Assembly (NCBI RefSeq): GCF_042984175.1
Contig: NZ_CP155569.1
Span: forward strand, 496,001-560,000
DNA from: Mycoplasma_N cavipharyngis
GTDB lineage: Bacteria > Bacillota_I > Bacilli_A > Mycoplasmatales > Mycoplasmoidaceae
DNA length: 64,000 bases
Direction of reading: 5' to 3'
Position numbers and translations under genes: made by a program. Positions 31,732-43,320 of this stretch are shown one piece after another. Every line of letters starts with the position of its first letter. Within the stretch, counting starts at the first letter, position 1. The notes below the pieces were generated by a model. It ran no database searches. It was not told the DNA's origin and worked only from the letters and a program-made list of their open reading frames with translations.

Positions 31732-32191
31732 CTAAGTTATGTGATTTGTCAACATTAACTGGTTCTAACATAATTCTTGGGCTTAAGTTAATTTTTTCTG
31801 CTAATTTAGTTAAACCAAAAGTTTCTGAACCAAAAACTAAAAATAAATTTTGGTTTTTTAATTGGGGGTTATTTTTTAAATATTGTTGTAATCCTTGAGC
31901 ATTATTTTTACTAAAAAATAATATGGCATTGTAAGGATCATCTTTAATTAAACGATAAAAATCTTCTCATGAATTATACTCATGAATTTTTATTTTTTCA
32001 ATACAACCCATTGTCGCTCGAATTAATTCTTGATTTTTAAAATGACAAGCATCATTTTTAAAATAACGCATATTACCAATTCAACCATAAGGTCGGATTA
32101 AAAATAATTCTGCTTGAAAAATATAAGCAATGCGAATAATATTACCCATATTAGCAGCATTTTCTGGACAATAAACAACAATATTTAACAT
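31676..32191 (-). CDS. trmL: tRNA (cytidine(34)-2'-O)-methyltransferase, SPOUT family
   Basis: The 171-residue product is visible only with UGA as Trp. SPOUT motifs are CPENAANMGNIIRIAY (motif 1), LFLVFGSETFGL (motif 2) and KSHNLANAIAICLY (motif 3), with the trefoil-knot layout and length of TrmL/YibK. This enzyme methylates the wobble ribose of tRNA-Leu species. It is convergent with nadD and overlaps its 3' end by 56 bases. The start ATG at 32191 has no competing upstream in-frame ATG nearby. Confidence 0.9.
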
Positions 32192-32404
32192 AAAAATTAT
32201 TTAATTTTAAAAATTTAATCTCAATTGAATCGATCTTAATTTAGTGTTTTTGCTTAATAATTAATTAAAAAAATCTAATAAAAATTATTTATTTAAAATT
32301 AATTATAAAATAAATTAAACTAGATGTTTTCAAGATTTCACATTCAACTTCATAAAATTTAAATTTTATAACATCATCAACATCAAAAAATTTTAATTAT
32401 TAAA

Positions 32405-34315
32405 ATGAAAAATATTAAATTTACTCAAGAATTAATTGAAAAAAGAATTAATCAAGTTAAAAGAAAACTAATTAAAAATAAAAATGCTTTTAAAATTGAT
32501 TTAATTATTAAATACTTAACTAATTATCAAGAATATGGTCATGTTGTTGCCATTGCTGGTTTAGCTGAAACTGGTAAAACGAAATTATTAGCTGATTTAT
32601 TCACTTTAACTAATAATGGTTTAATATTTCCTGAATTGCAAAAAGAGAATAATTTTAAATTATCATTTAATAAAAAAACAAAACTAAAAAATTTTTTCTT
32701 AGATACTAATGTTTTTTATTTTAAAAACATTAAACAAGCAACAATTAAAGAAATTATTCAAGATATTAATCAAAATTTACGTAATAATTTAATTATTAAT
32801 AACTTTGGTAGTTGAAAACATTTTAAATGATTAAAGGAATGATTAAATTTTAGAAAAATTGTTAAAATCAACCGTAAAATTATTAGTTTAGAAAAAGCGA
32901 TTAGTGCTTCAAGAAATTTAGAACAAAATAAATTAATTTGACCAATCCTAACCACACTAACAACAATGGGGACATCAATTGGTACTCCACTTTTGTCACT
33001 AGCATTATTACGTCAAGATGTAATTATCAATTTATTAGGATCTCATTCTTATTTAGCAATTCTTATTTTTAGTATTTTATTAATTACAATTGGAATATTT
33101 TCAGTTATTTCTTATTTAATTAGTAATATTTATATTAATCGAACTTCTAATATTACATCTGATTATTTATTGTTTTATCAAAAATTGTTAGAAAAAAATT
33201 TTAACTTATTAAAAGATCAAAATAATAAATTTAGTTTTTCTTTTAAAAAATTGCGCAATAAAGTTAATATTAAAACTAAATTTAATTATTTTTATGATGG
33301 CATTAATAAAAATAGTCCTGATTATAAAACAATTATGAATTTATTGCAAATTATGCAAGCAATGAATAATAATATTTTTTTCACAGTAACATTTGAAAAA
33401 ACATTTGAACATAAACAAATTTTTGACAATAGTTGAAATGATCAAACTAAATGTTTAGTTTGAACATCTGAAAACTTCAAAAATAGTACTAACAATCGTT
33501 TATTAATTCAGTTTATTTTAAAAAACTTAAGTGTTATTTTAAAAATTGATGCTTTTGATCTTTATCGTAAAAATCAAGAATTTACAGAAACAATTTTCAT
33601 GTTATTAGAATATGTTGATAATGATACAAAAATTATTAATTTTCTAACATTATGTAAATTGTATTATCGTGGTTTAGAAAATTTTATGCAACATAAATTT
33701 GGTTTAGAATATTTCTATCAAACTTTACCTTTAATCATTTTAAAAGCGATTAATAATTTAGTCTTTAATGAAGTGTATTATCGCACCACAAATCATTTTA
33801 GTATTGATTTTAGTGATAATAATTCTTATGTCTTTCCATACAATCACTTAAAATTAAATAAAATTTTGAATGATAATTGAAAAAAATTTGGTGCTAATTC
33901 AATTATTTTTCAATGAAATAAATTTTTTGATAACCATTCATTTATTGACATTTTAAATAATTATAAGGCTTCATTAGAAAATAGTTTAAAATTTAGTCAT
34001 AAAATTAGTAAAACAATTGCTGTTTTATTAAAGCAAAGAGAATATCATAAAACTGATATTAAAGAAAAAAGTCAATATTGAAAGGCGATATTGTATACTA
34101 ATGATTTAGCAGAAAATTTAATTTGAATTAAATTTGAAAATATTAATATTTTAACTCCAAATGAATCAGAAAATTTAAACTTATTTGATCAAATTTATCA
34201 AATTAAAAATAAATCATATACACTAAAAGCTAAGTATATTATTATGGAATTTCATGATTATTATTTTACTTTGCAAAAAAGTTTGAATGATTATGAATTA
34301 TTACACTTTTTTTAA
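32405..34315 (+). CDS. Membrane-anchored P-loop protein (KAP-like?), unknown
   Basis: The 636-residue product has a clear Walker A, GLAETGKT, at residues 52-59 after strand VVAIA. Two adjacent hydrophobic segments (about 179-202 and 215-242) lie within the first half. The rest is Asn/Lys-rich and contains several Trp encoded by UGA. A P-loop domain followed by a pair of membrane helices recalls KAP-type NTPases, in which helices are inserted in the ATPase domain. I cannot point to a convincing Walker B, so this remains tentative. No signal peptide or lipobox. The neighbours are trmL (divergent) and ruvX (downstream, 39 bases). Confidence 0.75.
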
Positions 34316-34354
34316 TAAAAAGAATGATCATTTTAAAATTTAAGAGAAATAATT

Positions 34355-34803
34355 ATGCGAATTGTTGCAATTGATGTTGGTGCTCATAAAATTGGAATTG
34401 CGATTACTGATTTAAATCAACAAATTATCACTCCCTTAGAAACGATTAAATTAAATCAGTTTAATGGCAAAAAATTATTTGCAGAATTTCAAAAAATTGT
34501 TAGTAGTTACTGATCAGAAATTGACACGATTGTTATTGGTTATCCTAATCATCTTGATAAAAAAAAACGAATTTTAATCTCAAATACGTCAATCAGTGCT
34601 TAAGAATTTTTCGCGCATGAACCGATTGAAAAGTAGTAACTCAATCAGAAATTTATTCTACTCAATGAACTGAAGCAACAATGCGTGACTTAAATTATTT
34701 TCAAAAAAAAATTAAAAATCAATCTGATAGTTTTGCTGCAGCAAAAATTTTGCATGATTTTTTATTAACTCAAAATCAAGATGCAATTATTAGTTTTGTT
34801 TAA
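34355..34803 (+). pseudogene. ruvX: RuvX/YqgF, frameshifted at a run of nine A
   Basis: RuvX/YqgF is an RNase H-fold protein (16S rRNA 5' end processing or Holliday-junction resolvase). The N-terminal half MRIVAIDVGAHKIGIAITD...VIGYPNHLDKKK is intact. At 34559-34567 the frame shifts: the zero frame soon stops at TAA 34600, while the frame one base back continues TNFNLKYVNQCLRIFRAW, then WKVVTQSEIYST (equivalent of the DERLST motif) and QSDSFAAAKILHDF to a stop at 34803. All catalytic Asp/Glu positions survive once frames are joined (about 149 residues, normal length). One more A in the run would restore the gene. Real mutation, transcriptional slippage or sequencing error are all possible. 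Confidence 0.85.
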
Positions 34804-35440
34804 TTAAATTTTTAATAATAATTGATTCAGATTGATTTTTAATTTCAATCATTTTTTGATTAGCATAATTTGATCAAAATTTTTTTATTGTTAATACATT
34901 CAAATGATATTTTTCTAAAAAATCAAGATCATTAATAATTACTAATGATAACTTTTGTGTCCTAATGATTCAATTGATAATTGATCTTAAATTTAATGAC
35001 TGAAAATTTTGTGATAATAAAGAATTAATTCATGTATGAGTAAAATATTTTGATTTTAACCAATTTTGCTGATTTTGAAAAAAATCAAGTAAAACAGAAT
35101 TAAAAATGAAAATTTGTATCTTTTTTTGCTGATAAATAATAATTAATAATAAACTAATAATCAAACTTGTACCATAAGAGCAAAAAATAAAATTTTGCTT
35201 ACAAATACTATTGATATATTCAATAACTAATTGGCTTAAAATCGGATAAGTTAAATTATGATCTAATAATTTAATTTCATAAATCGGATGATCATCAAAA
35301 ATTGTGCGATGCACTAAATTATCTACTTGACTAGCACAATCAAATAAAACAAAAACAGGTTGATATTTACTGTTTTGATTAAAAATTTCAACTTGATAAA
35401 ATCAGTCAAAAAATTTTGCTTTAATAATGATTGAGTTCAT
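34790..35440 (-). CDS. Hypothetical protein, possibly alpha/beta-hydrolase-like
   Basis: 216 residues. The N-terminal part has IYEIKLLDHNLTYPILSQLVIEYIN, then FIFCSYGTSLIISLLLIII. The small-x-Ser/Gly pattern after a hydrophobic strand and before a hydrophobic helix loosely recalls a nucleophile elbow, but no canonical GxSxG or catalytic triad is evident. No signal peptide. Its stop overlaps the ruvX 3' end on the other strand by 14 bases. It starts 10 bases after the rlu gene and is the last gene of the long ecfA-to-rlu run. Trp are UGA. Confidence 0.65.
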
Positions 35441-35450
35441 AATAATTAGT

Positions 35451-36425
35451 TTATTCAAAAATATACTTTTTATCTAAAAACCAAAAATGATTTAATTTAA
35501 ATGTTTGATTTTTTAGCGCAATTAATTCTTTTGATCATTTTTTTGGTTGAAAAACTAATTCTGATGCAATTAATGCTGGAGTCATAAACAATTTATTTAA
35601 GTGATTAACACTGTATTTGCGATCACCACAAATCGGATGATTTATTTGACTTAAATGAACTCTAACTTGATGGTATCTTCCTGTATGAATAATGATTTTT
35701 AATAATGCTTGTTGTTTAAAGTTTTTAACTAAAAATACTGATGAATGAGCAAATTTACTATTAGTGAAATTTTGATTAACAACATAAGATTTTTTATTAT
35801 TTACATTTTTAACTAAATAATTTTTAATTTCTTGTTGTGAATTACTAAATTGATTTCACACTAATGCGTGATATGTTTTAATGATTTCTTGTTTTTTAAA
35901 AAGTTGAATTAATTGTTGATAAGTTTGATAATTTTTTGCACCAATCAACAATCCAGTTGTATTTTGATCTAAACGATGAACAAATACTGGTTTAAATTGA
36001 TCACTAATTAAATTGTAATGACAATGTTTTAATAAGCGATTATTCATATTATCATAATAATGATTAGTTGTTGCTTGAACTGGAACTTTAATTGGTTTAT
36101 TAACAATAATAAGATTTTGATCTTCAAAAATAACATCTAATTGAGGTAAATTTTCTAATTGTTCAATGCTAAAATTACTACTTTGAGTTTCATTAATACT
36201 AGCTAAACCATAATAACTAATTAGATCATTAACTTTTAAATGATAATTAATTGTGGTTCTTTTATGATTAACTAAAATGTTTTTTTGTTGAATCATTTTA
36301 TACAAAAAAACTTTAGTTCATTGTGGTTGTAATCGTTTCATTAATTTATCTAAACGATAATTAATAAAATCGGGTTTAACACGATATTCCATTCAAGTTA
36401 AATGCTTAGTTTTAATTTGCTTCAT
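35451..36425 (-). CDS. RluA-family 23S rRNA pseudouridine synthase
   Basis: The 324-residue enzyme (326 if the ATG at 36431 is used) has an N-terminal S4 RNA-binding domain (YRLDKLMKRL...VFLYKMIQQKNILVN) and a pseudouridine synthase domain with the catalytic Asp in HRLDQNTTGLLI, plus TGRYHQVRVHL. It belongs to the RluC/RluD type. Which uridines it modifies cannot be told. It overlaps the metG stop by 14 or 20 bases, so it is translationally coupled. UGA Trp codons throughout. Confidence 0.9.
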
Positions 36426-37995
36426 AATCATATTGTTCAAAATAATTTAATGGCAAACGTTGATATAAAATTGGTGTAATATTTTGGTCAATAACTAAAT
36501 TTTTTCAATTATTTTGATTCAATAACCAATCAATTGTTAAATCTTTTTGATCGATTCCTAAAATTAATTTGGCTTTTTGACTACTATCTTTTAAAACAGG
36601 TTGATAAGCAAAAGTAGTAACTACTGCTAATTTATATAAAACAAATAATAAACTTTGTAATTTTTGATTTTCATTTTTTCTTACTAAATCTCATGGTTTT
36701 AATGTTTCAATTAGCTTATTACCATCAATAATTAACTTACTAATATTTTCAATAATAATTTTTAAATTATCATTTTCAACTAAATTAGTTAAATTTTTTA
36801 AAAAATCATCAATCATTTGATTCAATCAAGCAACTTCAGGTGAAAAAACAATTTGATCAAAATCTGGTACTTGATAATTATAATATTTTTTAAACATCCC
36901 AACAATTCGTGAAATTAAATTACCATACAAATTAACTAAATGAGTATTGTAATTACTAATCAAATCATGATAACTAAAATTATTATCTTCAGCTAAATTA
37001 AAAGATAATAAGTAATGTCTAATTCCATCATGAGAAAAATGATTAGCTAAAAAAATTGGATCAATTGTATTTTTTAATGATTTTGACATTTTTTTATGAT
37101 TCATTAAAATTCAACCATGAGCAATTAATTTATTAAATAATCTTAAGTTTAAACATTTTAGAATAATTGGTCAATAAATTGCATGAAAACGTGAAATTTC
37201 TTTTGCTGTTACATGAATGATTTTAGTTGTTGGATCATTTCAATATTTTTGAAATAATTGATCATCATCACTTAAATATCCTAATGCACTAAGATAATTA
37301 CATAAAGCATCAATTCAAACATAAATTACATGTTCAGGATCAGATAGCACACTAATCCCTCAATTTAGTTTAGTTCGTGAAACTGATAAATCTTCTAAAT
37401 TATTATTAATAAAATTATTTAGTAATTCTTTTTTACGACTATTAGGAAATAAAAAATCAACTTGATGATAATAATCTTGTAATCAATGTTGAAATTGACT
37501 AATTTTTAAAAAATAAGATGGTTCATTTCGTTCAATTAATTGATGACCATGTTCACAAGTTAAAATATCATCATTTTTTAAAGCTTGACTTGGTGTATAA
37601 TTTTCTTCACAAGAAATACAATATCAACCCTTTCAAGTATCTAAATAAATTAAATTTAAATTTTGTAATTTTTGAAAAATTTTTTGCACAATTTTTTGGT
37701 GTTTATGATCAGTTGTGCGAATAAACTGATCATAATTTAAATCCATTTGTTTTCATAATTTTTTAAAAACAGCAACATATTGATTAACATAAGTTAGTGG
37801 ATCTAAATTAGCTTGTGCTGCTGCTTGAACAATTTTTTGACCATGTTCATCAGTTCCTGTTAGAAAATAAGCATCATAACCAATTAATGAATAATAGTCT
37901 TTTAATGCTGAAGCAAAATATGTTGAGTATAAATGACCAATATGAGGTTGATCTGATGGATAGTAAATTGGAGTGGTAATATAAACTTTTGGCAT
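36412..37995 (-). CDS. metG: Methionyl-tRNA synthetase
   Basis: The 527-residue class I synthetase begins MPKVYITTPIYYPSDQPHIGH with the HIGH motif, then FLTGTDEHGQK and KMSKSLKNTID (KMSKS). The connecting peptide keeps only one zinc-type pair (CISCEE), so it is the single-knuckle or metal-free form. There is no C-terminal tRNA-binding EMAP-like domain; the anticodon-binding helical domain ends the protein, as in mycoplasma MetRS. It lies between the CNNM/CorC gene (28-base gap) and the rlu gene (overlap). Confidence 0.95.
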
Positions 37996-38023
37996 GATTT
38001 AAATTAAACTATTTTTTCCTTTT

Positions 38024-39352
38024 TCAAAATGAAATAAAATTAATTTTTGTTTTTTGATGATAATTTTCAGTAATTTCATGTTGAGTAATAAAATACTTAT
38101 ATTTTTTAGAATTTAATCCTTGTTCGACTTTTAAAGTGATATTTTCTTTTTGATAAATATGATTTAATTTTAATTCTGGAGTTTTAAAATATTGAATAAA
38201 AAAATCATGAGCCCGCATTTTATCATGAACAACAAAATTAATTTTATTAGCTAATTTTAATGATTTAATAATATTTACTGCTAAACATTTCTGATCAATC
38301 ACCCAATCAATTTCATTAATTTGTAAAATATCTTGTGAATCATCATTTTCATCATGAATTTCACCAACTAATTCTTCTAAAATATCTTCAATCGTGATAA
38401 CACCTAACATTTTTTTACTATTAGGTTTAGCAATTACTACAGCAATATGACTGTGTAATTTTTGCATTTGTCTTAATGCATCATCTAGTTTGGTATTAGC
38501 AACTAAAAATATTGTTTCACTAATCGCTTCACTAATTTTAATTTCATTAATGTTTTTAGTTGATCCATCTTCATTTACTAATAATTTTAATAATAATTTG
38601 TAATTCAGTGTCCCATAAACTTGATCATGTTTATCTAAAATAATAATTCTTGTATACTGATGATCATAATATATTTTCAGCAAATCAGTAATCGTATCAT
38701 TTTTATAAGCAAAAATTGCATTATGGGTCATAAAATTGCTAACATTTTTTTCATCTAGTTCTAATGCTGATGAAACTAGTTCTGCTTCATGTTGATCAAT
38801 CACTTTTTCTTCATAAGCAACATCAGTTAAATTATCAATCATTTCTCTTGATACTTGATCACTATTTTTATAATTACGAAAAATTAAACCAAAAAAATAG
38901 GTAATTGGAAAACAAACTAATCATAAAAAAAATGCCACATAACTAGTTTTAATTAAAAATTGAATGCTTTTGACTTTAACTAAATTTTTAGGACAAAAAT
39001 CACCAAAAAAAACTAATAAAAAAGTTATTAGAATAATTGAAATAATTGATGATGTTGTTGCATTACCAATAATTTCATTTAAAAAATTATTACTAAAAGT
39101 CGCTGCAGCAATTGCTAAAACATTATTAATTAATAAGGTCATAGCACTAGTAATTGCATAATGAGCTAAAAACAAATTAACAATTTTAATTGACAATTTT
39201 AATTTTTGATTTTCATATTTTTTTAAAAATAAACGTCATTGGACACCATTAACTGCAGTACAAGAAGTTTCTAATGCTGAAACAAAACCTGATGCTACAA
39301 TAAATAAAATAATGACAATAACATAAATAATAATTCTGATCGTATCAGACAT
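38024..39352 (-). CDS. CNNM/CorC-type membrane protein with CBS domains (hemolysin-like)
   Basis: 442 residues. A DUF21/CNNM membrane domain with about four helices (IIIYVIVIILFIVASGFVSALETS first) is followed by two CBS domains (about residues 210-340; FMTHNAIFAYKNDTI, HIAVVIAKPNSKKMLGVITIEDILEELVGEI) and a C-terminal CorC/HlyC domain. The family functions in magnesium or cobalt efflux and is often labelled hemolysin C-like. It lies 22 bases after truA in the same operon. Several UGA Trp codons. Confidence 0.9.
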
Positions 39353-39374
39353 AAATTCCTTTTAAGGTTTGAAT

Positions 39375-40133
39375 TTAATAATAAATTTTTTTAAGAAATA
39401 ATCCACTAGCTGGTAATTTGTAAATAGCACTACCTTTTTTAGGATTTGATAACTTATCAATCACAAATGATCAACTAATTTTATTAGTAGCATATTTTAG
39501 AGCAACACCTAATAGCATTCTTACCATATAACGCATAAAACCAGAACCATTAATTAAAATTTTAATTTGTTTTTTAGTTTCTTGTAATTTAATAAAATTA
39601 ATTGTTCGAATGGTATTTTGTTTTTGATCAGTATTAGTAAAAGAATAAAAATCATGAGTTCCTAAAAACAAATTAAGACATTGTTTTAGTTTATCAATAT
39701 CAATTACTTGATCACAATAATAACTAAGATGAACTTGAGTTAAATCAAATTTTTTTTGAATGATATAAAGATAAGTTTTTGATTTAACTGATAATTGAGC
39801 ATGAAAATCATTTTTGACTTTACTAACAGCAATAATATAAATATCTTCACTTACATTTTTAATTAAATAATGATAAATTGTTGTTGCAGTAATGTGATGA
39901 TAATTGATTACTCTAAATGAACAAACTTGATGTAAAGCATGCGCTTTAGCATCAGTTCGACCTGAAGCAATTAATTTAATTTTTGCTTGAAACAAATAAG
40001 ATAATATTTTTTCAAGTTCAGCTTGAACTGTACGAAGTGGTGCAGGTTGAATTGCATAACCTGAAAATAGAACACCATGATAACTTAGATCAATTTTAAA
40101 AGTTTCTCATTGATCAACTGATTTTAGATTCAT
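39375..40133 (-). CDS. truA: tRNA pseudouridine(38-40) synthase
   Basis: The 252-residue TruA has the catalytic Asp in ASGRTDAKAHALHQ and the conserved FLGTHDFYSFTN and GSGFMRYMVRMLLG blocks. It acts on positions 38-40 of the tRNA anticodon arm. The position after ecfA-ecfA-ecfT is the same as in M. genitalium/M. pneumoniae, a useful lineage marker. The stop used is the TAA at 39375, just before the CNNM/CorC gene. Confidence 0.94.
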
Positions 40134-40147
40134 ATAAAAAATCTTTT

Positions 40148-41254
40148 TTAATGTCCTAATACAATTAAATAATCACTAGATCCAAAAGAATCAAAAACAA
40201 ATTTATGAACTGTTAGATAATATGAAATTGTGAAAAAAATGATAATAATTCCAAAAATAATTAATTCTTTAAAATCAACAACAAAAATTCGATAACGACT
40301 TCTTCGATATCTTGGATTATATGATCTTGCTGTCATTGCATTAGCTAAATCATCAGCTTTAATAAAAGCAATTGTGAATAGTGGGACTATTAGTGAAATT
40401 AATGATTGGATTTTTTCAATGAAATTACCATTTTTAAAATCAATCCCCCTACTTGCTTGAGCATTCATAATTCGAAATGATTCACTAATTAATGAAGGAA
40501 TAAATCTTAAAGAAATAGAAATAATCATGGCAATTTCATTAACTGGTAAACGTAATAATTTTAATGGTCGTAATAAATTTTCAAATGCATAAGTTAGTTC
40601 AATGGTTGAAGTTGCTGAAGTTAGAATTGCTGAAGAAATGATGACGATAAATAATTTATTAGCAACATAAAAAGAAGATAATCAAGCATATTCAGTTAAA
40701 CCATATGACTTAATAAAAAAACCAATTGATTCGTTTCTAGCAATATTATTAATTCTTAGTTCATCTAATGTAAATCCAGGAAAACGTTCTAATATTTTAT
40801 TTTCAGTAATATAAGTTTTAATAATATTTTCAATTTGATTAGTATTGCCCTTAAAAATTAATGGAAAGTTTTGATCAAGATCACTAACAACAAATCCACC
40901 ATAAATTTTCCCTGTTCAAACATGATTATTATCTAATTGAATTTGACTATTTACTGGCAAAATTCTTGCTAGTGCTAAATCAGTTTGATTAACAAATAAA
41001 GGGGTTTTTTGTGTAACCCAATTAATAAAAAAGATAATGCTAAACATGAAAATATAAACAAAAATTAACAGATAAAAATTTTTAAATGATAATTTTGCTA
41101 AAAAATAGGCAAAACCAATGGCAACCAATAAAAGAATTTGGATTAAAAAATCATTTCTTAAAAAAGTTAAAATCGCAATTAATAAGAAAAATATTACTTT
41201 AACTAAAGGGTTCAAACGATGAATCGGTGAATCTTTTTTAACATAGTTATTCAT
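40148..41254 (-). CDS. ecfT: ECF transporter transmembrane component EcfT
   Basis: The 368-residue integral membrane protein has the two short Ala-Arg coupling motifs of EcfT (QASRGID and MTARSYNPRYRR) that contact the ATPases. About six hydrophobic segments are present. An extra soluble loop of about 80 residues (around NSQIQLDNNHVW...NKILERFPGF) enlarges it relative to typical EcfT, as in other mycoplasmas. With EcfA1/EcfA2 it forms the energy module for vitamin and trace-nutrient uptake; no S component is encoded in the window. It starts 3 bases after the preceding ecfA stop. Confidence 0.93.
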
Positions 41255-41257
41255 TAG

Positions 41258-42343
41258 TTAGTATGCCCTTTTTGTGTTAATGATTTGAGAAATAAACTTA
41301 GCTAATTGATTTACTGTTCTAGGCTCCATTTGTCATAATTGTTCAAACTTGCGATTTTTTTGAGTTAGTAAATTAATTGATTCAACAATTTTTGGTAAAA
41401 CAATGTTTAATTTTTTTAAAAGTTTTAAATTTTGAAAAAATTCAAATGTTGGAGCATGATAAACAATTTCACTTTTATCTAAAAGAATAACATGATCAGC
41501 CATTTCTAAAACATGATTCATATTATGACTAATAACAATTAATGTTTTATTTTGTTTTTGTAAATTTAAAATCATTTCAATTGTCTTTTTTTCAGAATAT
41601 GGATCAAGTCCAACTGTTGGTTCATCAAAAATAATAATTTCAGGATCAATTGACAAAATTCCAGCTAATGCTACTTTACGTTTTTGTCCTCCTGATAAAT
41701 TAAAGGGATTGGAATTAAAAAATTCTTCTTTAATCCCCATATCTAATAAAGCAGTTACTGATCGTTCAATAATTTTATTTTTAGGTACACCTAAAATTTT
41801 AGGACCAAATGCTACATCTTTTAAAACAGTTTCTTTAAATAACTGATTTTCTGGATTTTGCATTGTACTACCAATTTTTAAACGAATTTTTTTATACTTA
41901 CGAATTTTTTTTTGATAAAAAAGAATTTTATTATTATCACTTAAGAAAATATTGCCATAAGAACTTTTTAATAAACCATTAAAATGATTTACTAATGTTG
42001 TTTTTCCTGAACCAGAATTACCAATAATGCAATAAATTTTATTTTTTTTAAAAGTAAAATTAATGTCTTTTAAAACTTGATTTTTATAGTGTTGAAAATC
42101 AGTAAAAAAAGCATTTAAGTTTTGCACAACAATCGCATCATCTGGACCAATTTGAAAGTTTTTACTAAACTTAACTGCTTCATGATATTTCTGATGATAA
42201 TTTTTAATGAAATAAATTAAATTATGGTATTTAAATTGAGTTCACAAATTTTTTAAACGAGATTCATTTAGTTCTTTAGGTGAAGCTTGAATCTTTTTAA
42301 TTTGTTCTAATTTAATTTCAAAAAATCTTTTTGTTGGTGTCAT
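41258..42343 (-). CDS. ecfA2: ECF transporter ATPase, second subunit, with N-terminal extension
   Basis: The 361-residue ABC ATPase has Walker A GNSGSGKTT, signature LSGGQKRKVALAG, Walker B IIIFDEPTVGLDP and a switch His in VISHNMNHV. I start it at 42343 (MTPTKRFFEIKLEQ) rather than at the Met at 42127, because the UGA Trp in between is sense; this adds about 72 residues before the ATPase domain, as in mycoplasma homologs (MG180 type). It begins 7 bases after ecfA1 and pairs with it to power EcfT. Confidence 0.92.
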
Positions 42344-42350
42344 TTAGTTA

Positions 42351-43202
42351 TTAACCTAATTTTAATGATGCAATTAATTGTGATAAATCAGTAGTAAATT
42401 TAGTATTAATACCTTGTTTTTTTAATTCATGACTCAAATCAATTACAAAAGGTAATTCTAAATTTGTTTTTAATAAAAAATCTAAATCTTGAAATAAATC
42501 ATTGGGATGACGACAATCTAATAAAATACCATTTTTAAGAATAATTGTCTGATCACAATTAATTACTTCTTCCATATCATGAGTAATTGAAATCACTGTT
42601 TTATGATAATTACGACTTAAATCAACCATTAATTGTTTCACTTCTTCTTTTGAAAAAGTATCAAGCATTGACGTTGCTTCATCAAAAATGACAATATCAG
42701 GATTGATTGCTAAAATTGAAGCAATCGCTACTTTTTGCTTTTGCCCTCCTGATAATTCATAAGCATTTTTACCCAACAAATCTTCAATTTTCATAAATTG
42801 GGTAATTAATTGAATAATTTTAGCAATAGTTTCACGAGGTACTTTACGATTTTCTAAACCAAAAGCAATATCATCTTCTGCACTTAAACCAATAAATTGA
42901 TTATCAGGATTTTGAAAAATTAATCCCATATAATTTAAAATTTCTTTTAAAGTTGCTGCAGTAAGAATTTTCTCAGCAATTTCTACTGTCCCTGACCATG
43001 GTTTTAAAAGACCCATTAAAATTTTTGATAAAGTTGATTTTCCTGAACCATTATGACCAATTAGACAAACATATTTACCTTTTTCAATTGTAAAACTAAT
43101 ATCTTTAATAATTTGTTTATTTTGAACATAACCAAAATTAATTTGAGTTAATTTAACAGCATAATTATTATTAGTTGGTTTTTGCTTTAAAGTTAAGTTC
43201 AT
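42351..43202 (-). CDS. ecfA1: ECF transporter ATPase, first subunit
   Basis: The 283-residue ABC ATPase has Walker A GHNGSGKST, Q-loop FQNPDNQFIG (the typical EcfA form), signature LSGGQKQKVAIAS, Walker B IVIFDEATSMLD and switch SITHDMEE. It is the first gene of the run ecfA1-ecfA2-ecfT-truA-CNNM-metG-rlu-hypothetical, most members of which overlap or lie within 30 bases of each other. The promoter is probably at 43261-43266 (TATAAT on the minus strand). Confidence 0.94.
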   Translation of the reverse strand: MNLTLKQKPTNNNYAVKLTQINFGYVQNKQIIKDISFTIEKGKYVCLIGHNGSGKSTLSKILMGLLKPWSGTVEIAEKILTAATLKEILNYMGLIFQNPDNQFIGLSAEDDIAFGLENRKVPRETIAKIIQLITQFMKIEDLLGKNAYELSGGQKQKVAIASILAINPDIVIFDEATSMLDTFSKEEVKQLMVDLSRNYHKTVISITHDMEEVINCDQTIILKNGILLDCRHPNDLFQDLDFLLKTNLELPFVIDLSHELKKQGINTKFTTDLSQLIASLKLG

Positions 43203-43260
43203 ACCTATTTTAAGATCCAGAAGATAAATTGAAAAAAAAGAATAATAAATTCAGTTTTTC

Positions 43261-43301
43261 ATTATACCATAAAATTAATCAATTTATTTTTATGGTATAA
43301 T
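43261..43301. promoter_or_regulatory. Perfect inverted repeat carrying a TATAAT on both strands
   Basis: ATTATACCATAAAA at 43261-43274 is the exact reverse complement of TTTTATGGTATAAT at 43288-43301, with 13 bases between. Each arm contains a -10 consensus preceded by TGG/ATGG. The left arm fits as promoter for ecfA1 (minus strand, about 60 bases before its ATG). The right arm would fire rightward into the end of the minus-strand gene at 43321, giving antisense RNA, or the whole is an operator or transcript hairpin. Confidence 0.6.
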
Positions 43302-43320
43302 GAGACAATTTTTAATTCAA

